A stretch of DNA of 64,000 nt from Lentisphaerae bacterium ADurb.Bin082 (GCA_002070945.1 MWEG01000034.1:1-64000); one strand, 5' to 3'; shown: positions 1 through 8,938, counted from the stretch's first letter. Numbers and translations are program-made. The notes: generated by a model from the sequence alone, not told the origin.

Positions 1-81
<81 letters not shown>

Positions 82-119
82 GGCGTAGTCTCCACTAACA
101 AACAATCTAGATTTCCTCA

Positions 120-262
120 CGACAACCCCATCCAAGGGGGCACTATGCCCTTTTTCGGTGGGGTTTTCTGCGTTCCGGAAACCCGTTTTTTCGGAGTTTT
201 CCGCATTTCTGACATAGCCGTTGCAAAAACAGCGTAAATCGCTGTGCTGCAACGGTTTTTTG
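120..262 (+). promoter_or_regulatory. Leader with stacked terminator-like hairpins before the NusG-like gene
   Basis: Two clear stem-loops lie between the microsatellite and the first gene. The first has an inner stem GGGCA (138-142) with TGCCC (146-150) followed by five T. It is enclosed by AACCCCATC (124-132) pairing with GGTGGGGTT (157-165). The second pairs CCGTTGC (218-224) with GCAACGG (249-255), with an inner ACAGCG/CGCTGT stem, followed by six T, G and four T, the standard intrinsic-terminator form. A weaker inverted repeat CGGAAA/TTTCCG (about 175-203) lies between them. They could terminate an upstream gene. They could equally be leader terminators that a NusG-like antiterminator overcomes, as known for UpxY loci. 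No ops/JUMPstart sequence was seen. Confidence 0.6.
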
Positions 263-266
263 TTTT
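217..266 (+). terminator. Intrinsic terminator upstream of the polysaccharide locus
   Basis: CCGTTGC (218-224) pairs with GCAACGG (249-255). An inner six-base stem ACAGCG/CGCTGT closes on a TAAAT loop. The stem is followed directly by T6-G-T4. This is the best-formed terminator in the left part of the window. It sits 80 bases before the first ORF, so it either ends the upstream transcript or attenuates the locus. Confidence 0.7.
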
Positions 267-342
267 GGGACGAGGAGAAGTTTTCTCGGTCTCACGCAAC
301 CGCTTTTGTCTCATTTAATGAGCATATTTTCGACAATCATAT

Positions 343-936
343 ATGGCCAAGAAGCCCTCGAAATACAAGGTTCCTGCATTCAACGACGCTATACTGAATC
401 CTGTGGGAGAGGAGATTGTCCGGGCGGTACACACGCGCCCGAATCAGGAAGTGGTTCTCGAGAGGTTCTGCAAGAAGAAAGGCATTGTGTGCTACCTGCC
501 TGTGCGGCGCACCATTAAGGTTCACAGCATCACACAGAAGGGCATTCCGTACAGCTATTCAAAGGAAGTCCTTCGCCCGATGTTCCCTTCATATATCTTC
601 CTCAAGCTGCCGTCGTCCATGATGCGTGTCATCCACGACGCCAATATCTTCGCGCGGGTTGTGCCGCTTCAGTACGAGCAGAGCAAGTTGCTGGATGAAA
701 TACGGGTTGCGAGGGCCTTCGAGACGCTGGGCTTCGAGCAGGAGCTGGAAGTCCATACGGACATCCCCACTGAAGGTCGTTTCCTCATCACGTCGGGAAT
801 ATGGGAAGGCGTCGAGGGGCATCTCGTCAACAAGGACGGAGTAGACAAGTGGACGGTCGAGATTGAATTCTGCAAGCAGTTCGTCACTACGACTATCGAC
901 CCCACGCAGTTCAAGATGATTCCATTGAATGACTAG
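343..936 (+). CDS. NusG-like specialised transcription elongation factor (UpxY/RfaH type)
   Basis: This 197-residue protein has the two-part NusG layout. The N-terminal NGN domain contains RPMFPSYIFLKL (about residues 78-89), matching the conserved 'PLFPGYVFV' core of NusG/RfaH. A C-terminal KOW segment follows (about 145-165, GRFLITSG...GVEGHLV). Family knowledge: NusG paralogs at the start of capsule or O-antigen loci bind RNA polymerase and suppress termination over the long operon. It is the first gene of the locus and sits just after terminator-like hairpins, which fits that job. The ATG at 343 is used because it gives a complete NGN domain; there is no clear Shine-Dalgarno sequence. Two divergent paralogs follow at 2087 and 2659. 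Confidence 0.85.
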   Translation: MAKKPSKYKVPAFNDAILNPVGEEIVRAVHTRPNQEVVLERFCKKKGIVCYLPVRRTIKVHSITQKGIPYSYSKEVLRPMFPSYIFLKLPSSMMRVIHDANIFARVVPLQYEQSKLLDEIRVARAFETLGFEQELEVHTDIPTEGRFLITSGIWEGVEGHLVNKDGVDKWTVEIEFCKQFVTTTIDPTQFKMIPLND

Positions 937-1074
937 AGGATACGGCGGCGCATTCATGGGCGTCGCAATGAAGGTCTGCCAAAGCGGACCGGCCAGTCCT
1001 GACTATATAGAAGGCGTTGTCAATCACAGCAGTTCGCCGACAATTGCATGCGGCGGTCGTCCAGTAGTGTAGTT

Positions 1075-2076
1075 ATGCAGAAGACAATGGAATTCACCAT
1101 GCCCGGCATCAAGGGCAAGATGACGGGCGTCTATGAGGGACGTTCGAAGAATGCAGTCATCATCGGCGTCGACACTGCCATCGGATATGCCCTGGCGCAC
1201 TCCATGCGAAGGGCGGGCTTCGATGTCATCGGATTCGGCGAGATGAAGAAGTCACCCTGCGGCTGGCTGAAGGAATACCATTTGACGGACTACACGTCAT
1301 ACGACGGCATCCCTGAAGAGTGCAACCGCCTGCTGTTCTGCCACGATGCCGCGCTACAAACTGAACGCCACGCCCCCGCATTGGATGCCCTTTGCAGGAA
1401 GCTGGCGGAAAACCGCATGGAAAAGCACAGCAAGCAGATCACGGTCAGCCTCTTCACCCCGGCCAATGCCTGCGAGTGCAAGGACAGGCTCATCACGGAG
1501 GATGCCGGGCTTTTGCCACGTTCACGCCGCGATCTTGCATACGCCCATGCGGAACTGATGATGCACGCCTGGTATGTCCTCGCCAAGACGAACATCCGTC
1601 CCGTATTCTTCCGCTACGGGGAACTCTACGCCGACATGCCGGAGGAGCTTCCGCTGGCGGGTCATGTGATGGCCTGCCTTAAGAAGGTGCGTCGTAACGA
1701 ACGTCTGGTGTCCCCCGGAATTGGAAATTTGAGACGCACCCTTACACATCTTGAGGATTTCGCGAACATGGTCGCGGTGGCCATCAAGCAGGATTTCATG
1801 CCGTCCGTCACCAACATCGCCGGAGAGGCCATGAGCGTTCTGGAGTACATGATTCCCCTGGAGGACCGCGCCGACAAGGAGATGTACATGGACATCGGCC
1901 ATTACGATGACGACTATCCTGACGGCATCGGGGACCGTGTGCTCTACAGCCCGCAGTTCCAGCCGGGACGGAAGTACTATCTGGGCTACAGGCCATGCCA
2001 TAAATACAAGGAATGGGCGGCCTCCTTGCCCGGAAAGGCTCCGAAGCTGAAGGGATTTGACATTACAAAGGCGTAG
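1075..2076 (+). CDS. Degenerate NAD-dependent epimerase/SDR-fold protein
   Basis: About 333 residues with the outline of an extended SDR or nucleotide-sugar epimerase. A Rossmann-like start has a loose glycine motif GVDTAIG near residue 31, and later segments resemble the family ('PVFFRYGELY', 'LTHLEDFANMV'). The position of the catalytic YxxxK reads YAHAE (about 156-160), so the lysine is a glutamate and normal epimerase chemistry is doubtful. It lies between NusG-like genes and could be a non-catalytic regulator or binding protein. That role is inference only. An ATG at 1048 would add nine residues. The start at 1075 is preferred because the extra residues (RRSSSSVV) look non-native. Confidence 0.6.
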   Translation: MQKTMEFTMPGIKGKMTGVYEGRSKNAVIIGVDTAIGYALAHSMRRAGFDVIGFGEMKKSPCGWLKEYHLTDYTSYDGIPEECNRLLFCHDAALQTERHAPALDALCRKLAENRMEKHSKQITVSLFTPANACECKDRLITEDAGLLPRSRRDLAYAHAELMMHAWYVLAKTNIRPVFFRYGELYADMPEELPLAGHVMACLKKVRRNERLVSPGIGNLRRTLTHLEDFANMVAVAIKQDFMPSVTNIAGEAMSVLEYMIPLEDRADKEMYMDIGHYDDDYPDGIGDRVLYSPQFQPGRKYYLGYRPCHKYKEWAASLPGKAPKLKGFDITKA

Positions 2077-2086
2077 TTTTCCCATC

Positions 2087-2629
2087 ATGCCAGGCAAGCT
2101 GACAAAACTGTTTTCCACGCCGCATTTCACCATTCGGGAGGATGCGCACTGGATCGCGTTCCTGACCTTCACCAACTGCGAGAGGAAGGCGAAGACCCGT
2201 CTGGACAAGTACGGCATCGAGAACTATCTGCCGTTCATGACCGTCCATTCGACGGATGACGGCAAGCCTGCAAAGAAACTGCAGCTGATGAGCACCATAT
2301 TCGCGCGCTGCGACCTGCGCGACTACCCCAGCCTGTACAACCACCAGAATTGCATCTGCAGGCAGCCCAACCATGCAGGCGACCGCCAGAAACAGGTCAT
2401 GCTTGTCATGGAATCCTGCTGGCAAATCGAACAGCTTTCTGAACTGTTCGACGTGGAGAGGGTGAAATCCTCAACGCCGCCAGGCACACCCTGTCAGGTG
2501 AGCGGCGGTCCGCTTTCTGGCAGCACGGGCTATTGCGACGAGACGCAGACTTTTTTCTTCCTTCCACTCCCTGAAATGGGGGCGTATGCCAAGATATCCC
2601 TTAAGGGAAAAATAACCCTGTCCGCATAG
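2087..2629 (+). CDS. NusG-like protein, first of a tandem pair
   Basis: A 180-residue NusG-family protein. The N-terminal half carries the NGN pattern (WIAFLTFTNCERKAKTRLD, IENYLPF, TIFARCDL), and the C-terminal half has PGTPCQVSGGPLSGSTGY, which fits a KOW loop. It starts 11 bases after the SDR-like gene, so an ATG at 2087 is chosen over the overlapping 2057. It is clearly related to the next gene (2659): both begin with the pattern LTKLF..PHFT and share IENYLP, TIFARCDLR and PLSGS.GYCD. It is more distant from the 343 gene. The likely role is transcript elongation in this locus; target specificity is unknown. Confidence 0.75.
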   Translation: MPGKLTKLFSTPHFTIREDAHWIAFLTFTNCERKAKTRLDKYGIENYLPFMTVHSTDDGKPAKKLQLMSTIFARCDLRDYPSLYNHQNCICRQPNHAGDRQKQVMLVMESCWQIEQLSELFDVERVKSSTPPGTPCQVSGGPLSGSTGYCDETQTFFFLPLPEMGAYAKISLKGKITLSA

Positions 2630-2658
2630 CCGACTTCATACGACGATATTTCCGTGCC

Positions 2659-3219
2659 ATGCTTGGCAGATTGACAAAACTGTTCCAGGTTCCACATTTT
2701 ACCAGACGGGACGACGCCTTCTGGATGGTGTTTATGACCTACACCAACCGTGAGAAGGCGGCGAAGACACGTCTGGACAAGCTGGGCATAGAAAACTATC
2801 TGCCGCTTTTCACCATCCGTAGTGAGGATGCCAGAAGGCCTGACACGGAACTTCAGCTGTCGAACACCATTTTCGCTAGATGCGATTTGCGCAAATACCC
2901 TAGTCTGAGCAAGCCGGGCAATTTCATATACGAGCAGCCGCGTCATCCGGACATGCACGAAGGCGAGGTCCTGGTCGCAATGGAATCCTGCTGGCGCGTG
3001 GAAATGCTCTCGGAAAAATTCAATGTGGAGAGGGTGAGAACCACAGTTCGTCCAGGAACACCATGTCGTTTGACCAGCGGCCCATTGTCTGGAAGCGAAG
3101 GCTACTGCGACGACATGCAGACTTTCTTCTTCCTGCCGCTTCCCGAAATGGACACGTATGCAAAGCTGCCGCTCACGGCAAAATATGTCGTCGCGGACGG
3201 TGCTTTAAAGGTTGATTGA
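2659..3219 (+). CDS. NusG-like protein, second of a tandem pair
   Basis: A 186-residue paralog of the preceding gene with the same architecture: NGN domain (WMVFMTYTNREKAAKTRLD, IENYLPLF, TIFARCDLRKY) and a C-terminal loop PGTPCRLTSGPLSGSEGY. The two are diverged copies of a tandem duplication, not a recent one. Its stop overlaps the start of the WecA-like gene (TGATG), so it is translationally coupled to the first enzyme of the pathway. The C-terminus after residue 165 (KLPLTAKYVVADGALKVD) differs most from its twin. It may act on a different transcript or antagonise the first NusG, as UpxZ-type regulators do in Bacteroides. This is inference; it is not a UpxZ homolog. Confidence 0.75.
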   Translation: MLGRLTKLFQVPHFTRRDDAFWMVFMTYTNREKAAKTRLDKLGIENYLPLFTIRSEDARRPDTELQLSNTIFARCDLRKYPSLSKPGNFIYEQPRHPDMHEGEVLVAMESCWRVEMLSEKFNVERVRTTVRPGTPCRLTSGPLSGSEGYCDDMQTFFFLPLPEMDTYAKLPLTAKYVVADGALKVD

Positions 3220-5123
3220 TGCCTGAAAACATATTGGAAACATTGCGGGTAGCCGCTGGCTTCGGACTAGCGAGCTGCCTCGTATCCCTCCTGCTGACGA
3301 GACTTCTGCTCTGGCTCCTCCCCAAATGGGGGATGATTGACAAGCCCGATTTCGCGCGGCACATTCACAAGCGTGCCGTCCCCCGTGGCGGCGGTCTTGG
3401 CATGATGCTGGCGTTTGTGGGTGTCATCATTGCATACGCATTGATCTTCTCAAAACGGGGCATCGGCGTTTCCCTGTCGGGACTTTGGCTTCTTTTGCCG
3501 CTAGGCATTCTTCTGCCGCTGGGCGTGCTGGATGACCGCTTCGGCCTCATGGCACGCACGAAATTCCTCTTCCAGGGACTGGCGGCGTTGCTTGCGTGGT
3601 TCCTGGGATGCCGTTTCGAGACCTGCTTCGGCCTTCATTTCCCAGTATGGCTGAGCCTGCCGCTGACCATCCTCTGGATTGTGGCGTTCATCAATGCCTT
3701 CAACATGATTGACGGAGTGGATGGCCTGGCGGCTGGCGTGGGTATTATCTCGGCTCTCTGTATGGCCACCACCGCCATTATGCAGCAGAGCATTGGATTG
3801 TGCACTCTGCTGGTGGTCTTCGTGGGGGCACTCCTAGGATTCCTGTACTACAATTGGCATCCGGCACGGCTTTTCATGGGAGACACGGGCTCCATGTTCA
3901 TTGGATATATTCTGGCAATTGCAGGGCTCCGCCTCAATGCACAGACCGTCTCCGTTGCCTCCATCGGAATCCCACTCCTGGCATGCGGCATCCCTGTCAT
4001 CGACATCAGCCTCGCCGTCTGGCGGCGCATCGTGGGAATAGCATCGCCATCGGCAAATGCGATTGACGCACCCGCTGGAGACGAGGATGACACCACGCAT
4101 CGCTCCTTCCCGATGCGTCTGGCCGCCCTTGTCGGACGCCTTGGCAAGGCGGATCAGAGCCACGTCCACCACCGTCTGCTGCGCCACTTCCAGAACAACC
4201 AGCGCAAGACAATATACGCCATATACTCACTTGCTCTGATGATGGGACTGGTGGGCGTCATGTGTGCCTATCTCCCAAACAAAAAGCTGCTTCTGGCAAT
4301 AGTGGTCATTCTCGGCACCTTTTCCTACATCATCAACCGTCTGGCTACCATCGAACTCTGGAATTCCACTGAGAAACTCTACGCTAGTTTTCAGAGCGCA
4401 AGAACGGGTGTCATCATAGCCTACGGCATAAACCCGATAGTTGACATCGTCAGCATCCTCTGCGCATACTGGATTGGGGCGCGTGGGCAGAATCTGCTTC
4501 CTGTATGCCTTATTCGCCATGTGGGCATCGTGATGCTAATTCTTGCATTCTCCCGCTCGTATAGGGTGCTCTGGAATTTTGCCGCCTCTGATGACTATTT
4601 CCGCCTGGCCAGGACCCTCATCTTCGGCTTCCTTCTAGCGTATGCAAGTGACTTTGTCTTCAAGGGCCAGAATATCGAAGGTCTCCACAAGAGCGCAGTA
4701 GGCATTGCCGTCACGCTGATTCTGCTTGAGAGGCTTTCCCTTCACTACTTCCGAAACGACCAGATACGCCGCCATGCCCTGGCTGATGGCGAAAAGCCCG
4801 TTCGGACGCTGCTCATCGGTGTGACCCCCATGTCCCGCCTCTACCGCAATCTCCTTGCATCTGACATCGAACGCGCGGGACGGGAGGAGATAGTAGGGCT
4901 GTTGGCGCTCGATGCCCGTTTCGTTCACTCCTACTGCTTTGGAATGAAGGTGTTGGGAACGGTCAATGATTTAGAGAGAGTAGCCAAGGAGCATGAGATT
5001 GGGAAAGTGCTGATGACCACAGATGTGGGTAAAGAATGGATGAATAGTGTTCAATGCGAGTGCAGGAACATTGGTGTTCAACTCCAGCGTTTCAAGTGTA
5101 CTGAAGAACGTATAGAGTTTTAA
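3219..5123 (+). CDS. WecA/TagO-like polyprenyl-phosphate sugar-1-phosphate transferase with C-terminal nucleotide-binding-like domain
   Basis: A 634-residue membrane protein. The first ~330 residues are a complete MraY/WecA/TagO transferase: DDRFG (105-109), NAFNMIDGVDG (159-169), GDTGS (221-225) and HVHHR (315-319). It moves a sugar-1-phosphate from a UDP-sugar to undecaprenyl phosphate at the cytoplasmic face, the first step of glycan assembly. The second half has further membrane helices (about 330-510) and then a soluble Rossmann-like tail (about 530-634, starting VRTLLIGVTPMSRLYRNLL). The tail resembles the CoA-binding-like domain of CapD and polyisoprenyl-phosphate hexose transferases. 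The start ATG at 3219 overlaps the preceding stop. The fusion roughly doubles the usual TagO length. Confidence 0.88.
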   Translation: MPENILETLRVAAGFGLASCLVSLLLTRLLLWLLPKWGMIDKPDFARHIHKRAVPRGGGLGMMLAFVGVIIAYALIFSKRGIGVSLSGLWLLLPLGILLPLGVLDDRFGLMARTKFLFQGLAALLAWFLGCRFETCFGLHFPVWLSLPLTILWIVAFINAFNMIDGVDGLAAGVGIISALCMATTAIMQQSIGLCTLLVVFVGALLGFLYYNWHPARLFMGDTGSMFIGYILAIAGLRLNAQTVSVASIGIPLLACGIPVIDISLAVWRRIVGIASPSANAIDAPAGDEDDTTHRSFPMRLAALVGRLGKADQSHVHHRLLRHFQNNQRKTIYAIYSLALMMGLVGVMCAYLPNKKLLLAIVVILGTFSYIINRLATIELWNSTEKLYASFQSARTGVIIAYGINPIVDIVSILCAYWIGARGQNLLPVCLIRHVGIVMLILAFSRSYRVLWNFAASDDYFRLARTLIFGFLLAYASDFVFKGQNIEGLHKSAVGIAVTLILLERLSLHYFRNDQIRRHALADGEKPVRTLLIGVTPMSRLYRNLLASDIERAGREEIVGLLALDARFVHSYCFGMKVLGTVNDLERVAKEHEIGKVLMTTDVGKEWMNSVQCECRNIGVQLQRFKCTEERIEF

Positions 5124-5127
5124 GAAT

Positions 5128-5976
5128 ATGCGGGACAAAGAGACATTCGATACCGTCATCACCAGCCATCGGGGGTGGTTTGACGTCAATATCCGCGAAA
5201 TTATCCGCTACCGCGATTTGATTTTAATGTTCGTGAAGCGGAATTTCATTGCCAACTACAAGCAGACGATCCTTGGTCCTGCCTGGGCCATTGTCCAGCC
5301 CCTGCTGACCACGGTGGTTTTCACAATTGTGTTCGGACGGATAGCGCATTTACCCACAGATGGTGTGCCTCCATTTTTGTTTTATATGTGTGGCAACGTG
5401 GCATGGGGATATTTTAGTGGATGCCTCACCCAAACAGCGACCACATTCACTGCCAACGCAGGTGTCATGGGCAAGGTCTATTTCCCGCGTCTGGTGATGC
5501 CGATTTCCTCAGTATTTAGTCAGTTGATTCAATTTGGCATTCAATTCCTGTTCCTGCTTTTCTTTCTGGCATACTATTCTTTCTTGAACAATACACCATA
5601 CATAACATGGGGCATTTTATACCTCCCATTACTGCTCTTGAACATGGCCTTGCTGGGTTTGGGATGCGGTGTTATTATCTCTTCACTGACCACTAAGTAC
5701 CGCGATTTAACCATGCTCATCGGTTTCGGCATCCATCTCTGGATGTACGCAACGCCTGTCGTATATACCATTGACATGATTCCTGAAAAATGGCGTGCCT
5801 TGTATCTCTGCAATCCCATGGCTATTACAATAGAACTTTTCCGAAATATGTTCTTCGGGACAAATACATTGACTGCCGCCAATATAGCGTTTTGCTGGGG
5901 AATCACGTTACTTATCACATTGGGCGGCATTCTCCTCTTCAACCGCGTTGAAAAGACATTTATGGATACGGTGTAG
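5128..5976 (+). CDS. wzm: ABC-2 type polysaccharide export permease (Wzm family)
   Basis: A 282-residue protein with about six hydrophobic segments. Its N-terminal amphipathic stretch is typical of Wzm/TagG/KpsM permeases: RYRDLILMFVKRNF then YKQTILGPAWAIVQPLLT, the ABC2-membrane signature. It forms the channel of the exporter that moves the lipid-linked glycan across the inner membrane, paired with the ATPase encoded immediately downstream at 5981. It begins 5 bases after the WecA-like gene. An ABC exporter directly after the initiating transferase indicates a Wzm/Wzt-dependent pathway; I saw no Wzx flippase or Wzz in this window. Confidence 0.9.
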   Translation: MRDKETFDTVITSHRGWFDVNIREIIRYRDLILMFVKRNFIANYKQTILGPAWAIVQPLLTTVVFTIVFGRIAHLPTDGVPPFLFYMCGNVAWGYFSGCLTQTATTFTANAGVMGKVYFPRLVMPISSVFSQLIQFGIQFLFLLFFLAYYSFLNNTPYITWGILYLPLLLLNMALLGLGCGVIISSLTTKYRDLTMLIGFGIHLWMYATPVVYTIDMIPEKWRALYLCNPMAITIELFRNMFFGTNTLTAANIAFCWGITLLITLGGILLFNRVEKTFMDTV

Positions 5977-5980
5977 TATT

Positions 5981-7234
5981 ATGTCCAATATAGCCATCAA
6001 AATAGAAAACGTCTCCAAGGAGTACTGTCTTGGAGCCATAGGCGGAACCACTTTACGTGATGAGATGCATCGTCTCGCCGACAAAGTTTTCCATAGAATG
6101 CCAGTTAATGCAGACTATGGCAAGAAGTTCATGGCTCTTCAGAACATTAATCTGGAGGTCAAAAAAGGCGAACGCTTGGGTATCATTGGACACAATGGTG
6201 CAGGCAAGTCCACCCTCTTGAAGCTTCTATCCCGTGTGACGGCCCCAACAACAGGCTCAATCTCCTACAATGGGCGCATCTCATCCATGCTGGAGGTCGG
6301 AACTGGTTTTCACGGGGAACTCACAGGACGCGAGAACATCTATATGAATGGTGCGATTCTTGGAATGACCAAACGCGAGATTGATTCCAAAATCGACCAG
6401 ATTATTGATTTCGCTGAGATGCAACAGTTCATAGATACCCCCGTCAAACGCTATTCTTCAGGTATGTACGTCAAGTTAGCTTTTGCTGTTGCCGCGCACC
6501 TTGACAATGAAATTTTAATTATGGATGAGGTCCTCGCAGTTGGAGATATGAAATTCCAGCAAAAATGCCTTGGGAAAATGGGGGATGCGTCAGCACAAGA
6601 TGGAAAGACCATTCTATACGTTTCCCATAATATGAACACAGTACGCCAGCTTTGTGAAAGATGTGTGGTCATGGAGCATGGCAAAATCATTTTTGATGGA
6701 AATGTCGATGATGCTGTTGACATATATATGGGGAGTATTTCAAGCGAGAAATCCAATCATGTGGAATTGGGAAGAAGACAGAGACCATCCTACAGTACAA
6801 ACAAGTTCCAAATGCAATCTGTCGATGTCGAGAACAAAAACTGCATTGTTAAAGCAGATGAGAGTGAATTAGCATTGACTTTGAATGTATTGGTTGCTGA
6901 AAAAGCACAGAATATGTTTGTTAGGTTCTTCATATTTGATTGCGCCAGACGTATATATGTAGCCATTACCACCGCATACATTGAAAGGATAGACTACGTG
7001 GGCATAAATCATTTTCGCTTCAAGTTGGATTTAACGCATTTGTTTCCTGGCGTATATTCCCTTAGGGTGCTTTTCTCCACGGGGAACATGTTAAGTCAGC
7101 TTGTGTATGACGATCTTGAGGAAGTCTGCCGTTTTGAGCGGATTTACGACTTGGCAAATATCAATGTCAATTACAAAAAGAACCAGCACGGTTACTTTAA
7201 TTTGGGTGAAGCCACTGTTGAAACTGTTCAATGA
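5981..7234 (+). CDS. wzt: ABC transporter ATPase with C-terminal glycan-binding domain (Wzt family)
   Basis: 417 residues. The nucleotide-binding domain has Walker A GHNGAGKST (70-78), signature YSSGM (158-162), Walker B ILIMDEV (about 178-184) and the switch histidine in SHNM. Residues from about 270 to the end form an extra beta-rich region, as in the Wzt proteins that recognise the modified non-reducing end of their O-antigen. That suggests chain length and cap control export here, which is inference from family knowledge. The ATG at 5981 lies 4 bases after the permease stop; a start at 5948 would overlap the permease and add non-homologous residues. The gene ends in an ATGA overlap with the carrier protein gene. 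Confidence 0.9.
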   Translation: MSNIAIKIENVSKEYCLGAIGGTTLRDEMHRLADKVFHRMPVNADYGKKFMALQNINLEVKKGERLGIIGHNGAGKSTLLKLLSRVTAPTTGSISYNGRISSMLEVGTGFHGELTGRENIYMNGAILGMTKREIDSKIDQIIDFAEMQQFIDTPVKRYSSGMYVKLAFAVAAHLDNEILIMDEVLAVGDMKFQQKCLGKMGDASAQDGKTILYVSHNMNTVRQLCERCVVMEHGKIIFDGNVDDAVDIYMGSISSEKSNHVELGRRQRPSYSTNKFQMQSVDVENKNCIVKADESELALTLNVLVAEKAQNMFVRFFIFDCARRIYVAITTAYIERIDYVGINHFRFKLDLTHLFPGVYSLRVLFSTGNMLSQLVYDDLEEVCRFERIYDLANINVNYKKNQHGYFNLGEATVETVQ

Positions 7235-7467
7235 ACATGGAAACTGAAATTAAACAGATTATAGCCGATTCTCTTAAAGTTCCCAGGGAAGTCATAACAG
7301 ATGAGTTGTGCATAGGTGACATACCCCAATGGGATTCTCTGGGCCACATGACGCTCATGACGGCTCTAGCCAAGCATTTTGGCATAACATTCCAGCGCGA
7401 GGAAATGACGGATTTGGAAGACGTATCGGATATAGTTGCCCTCGTGACGGAGAAGTCATCTCAATGA
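7231..7467 (+). CDS. Acyl carrier protein
   Basis: A 78-residue acidic helical protein with the carrier motif WDSLGHM. Ser36 is the expected 4'-phosphopantetheine attachment site. Its length and the downstream acidic helix (EEMTDLEDVSDIV) match stand-alone ACP/PCP proteins. It overlaps the Wzt gene by four bases (ATGA) and is followed by an adenylate-forming ligase, so the likely role is to carry an acyl or aminoacyl group that the ligase loads and that is later put on the glycan. The acyl group cannot be read from the sequence. Confidence 0.88.
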   Translation: MNMETEIKQIIADSLKVPREVITDELCIGDIPQWDSLGHMTLMTALAKHFGITFQREEMTDLEDVSDIVALVTEKSSQ

Positions 7468-7480
7468 AGTATTTGATTTC

Positions 7481-8938
7481 ATGGAATCTAAAATGAAGAC
7501 CATTGAGGAAAAAATATTTGAACATGGCGAGAACAATCCGCTTTATTGCGCCATAAAAAATGGGACCAAATGTGTCACATACGGCGAACTGGCAAGATGC
7601 ATCCATGCCAGTGCATCATTTTTCCGTAAGCAGAGTTGGTACGGTAAAGGCAGAAGCGTCGTGTTGGCAGCGGAAAAGCAGCTTGAGTTTGCATACGCGT
7701 ATTTTGGTGCGCATTTGGCAGGTCTGGTGGTACTCCCAGTCGCGTCAGATATTAACCAGTCACGGCTTGAGTATATTCTTGATTTTTTGAAGCCCTGCGC
7801 AATTATTGGCCTGAATCACAATGATGTTCAGCTCCCTTTCATTGCACTTGATACCTTCGCGATGCTTGAAGAAACAGGGGATATACATGATTTTCCGTCA
7901 CAAGATGACTTGGCAGACATCTTGTTTACAACAGGAACGACTGGCGCGCCAAAAGCAGTTCCTCTTACCTTTGCCAATGAATTGGCCGCAGCCGAGCAAA
8001 TAAACGGGTATATCGGGAATGAGCAGGAAGATGTTGAGCTTCTTGCATTGCCCGTCAGCCATTCATTTGGTCTTGGGCGTCTTCGCTGCTGCCTTTTCAA
8101 TGGGCAGACGATTATTTTGATGGGGAGCTTTGCAAACACAAAACGCCTGTATCGGACCATTGATGAGGAGAAAGTAACTGGTTTTACGATGGTTCCCGCC
8201 AGTTGGAAATACCTCCAGAAGATGTCGGGGGAAAAACTGGCTCAATATGCAAGTCAGTTGAAGTACATTGAATTCGGTTCTTCTTATTTTTCGGCGGATG
8301 ACAAAAAGCACATGGCAGAGCTTTTCCCGAATACCCGTGTGACAATGCATTATGGCCTGACGGAAGCATCTCGCTCCTGTTTTATGGAGTTTCATCAGGA
8401 TGCGGATGCTCTAGGGAGCGTGGGGAAGGCGACGCCTGGTGTTGAAGTTAAGATATTTGATGAGAGCGGCAACGAGATGCCTCCATTGGGTGAGGGTGAA
8501 ATCTGCATCAAGGGCAGGCATGTCACAAAAGGCTATCTGAAACATGATAATCAGGATACCTTCTTTGACGATTTCTTCAGGACTGGAGATTTCGGATACA
8601 AGGACGATAATGGATATGTCTATCTGAAAAGCCGCCTCAAGGAATTGATTAATGTTGGCGGCAAAAAGGTTTCGCCTATGGAGATAGACCAGCAGATTCA
8701 GGCGATTCCAGGCATCGTAGAATGCGCATGCGTGGGTGTGCCAGATCCGGAAGGAATATTGGGAGAGGTGGTGAAGGCCTGTATTGTCAAGTCGCCTGGA
8801 ATAGATGTGAATTTCAAACAAATCGCAGAGTGTCTGCATGGCCACATAGAAGAGTATAAGATTCCCGTTGTTTGGCAATGGGTGGATGAGATTCCCAAAA
8901 CATCCAATGGTAAAATCCTGCGCTCTCAGTTGAGATGA
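7481..8938 (+). CDS. Adenylate-forming acyl/aminoacyl ligase (ANL superfamily)
   Basis: 485 residues with the ANL core motifs: P-loop FTTGTTGAPK (about 149-158), HYGLTEA (290-296), the hinge region RTGDFGY and the C-terminal catalytic lysine in SNGKILR. The enzyme adenylates a carboxylate and passes it to a thiol. The carrier protein is encoded 13 bases upstream, and its arm is the natural acceptor. The length fits a single-module ligase and not an NRPS module; no condensation domain is attached. An internal ATG at 7493 is an alternative start. The substrate may be a fatty, hydroxy or amino acid used to decorate the polysaccharide; this is not determinable here. Confidence 0.85.
   Translation: MESKMKTIEEKIFEHGENNPLYCAIKNGTKCVTYGELARCIHASASFFRKQSWYGKGRSVVLAAEKQLEFAYAYFGAHLAGLVVLPVASDINQSRLEYILDFLKPCAIIGLNHNDVQLPFIALDTFAMLEETGDIHDFPSQDDLADILFTTGTTGAPKAVPLTFANELAAAEQINGYIGNEQEDVELLALPVSHSFGLGRLRCCLFNGQTIILMGSFANTKRLYRTIDEEKVTGFTMVPASWKYLQKMSGEKLAQYASQLKYIEFGSSYFSADDKKHMAELFPNTRVTMHYGLTEASRSCFMEFHQDADALGSVGKATPGVEVKIFDESGNEMPPLGEGEICIKGRHVTKGYLKHDNQDTFFDDFFRTGDFGYKDDNGYVYLKSRLKELINVGGKKVSPMEIDQQIQAIPGIVECACVGVPDPEGILGEVVKACIVKSPGIDVNFKQIAECLHGHIEEYKIPVVWQWVDEIPKTSNGKILRSQLR

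Noticed and set aside
84..237. Open frame running out of the GCAA array to 235-237
   Set aside because: It crosses the terminator hairpins and its sequence looks non-coding. Kept only as a possibility in the microsatellite entry.
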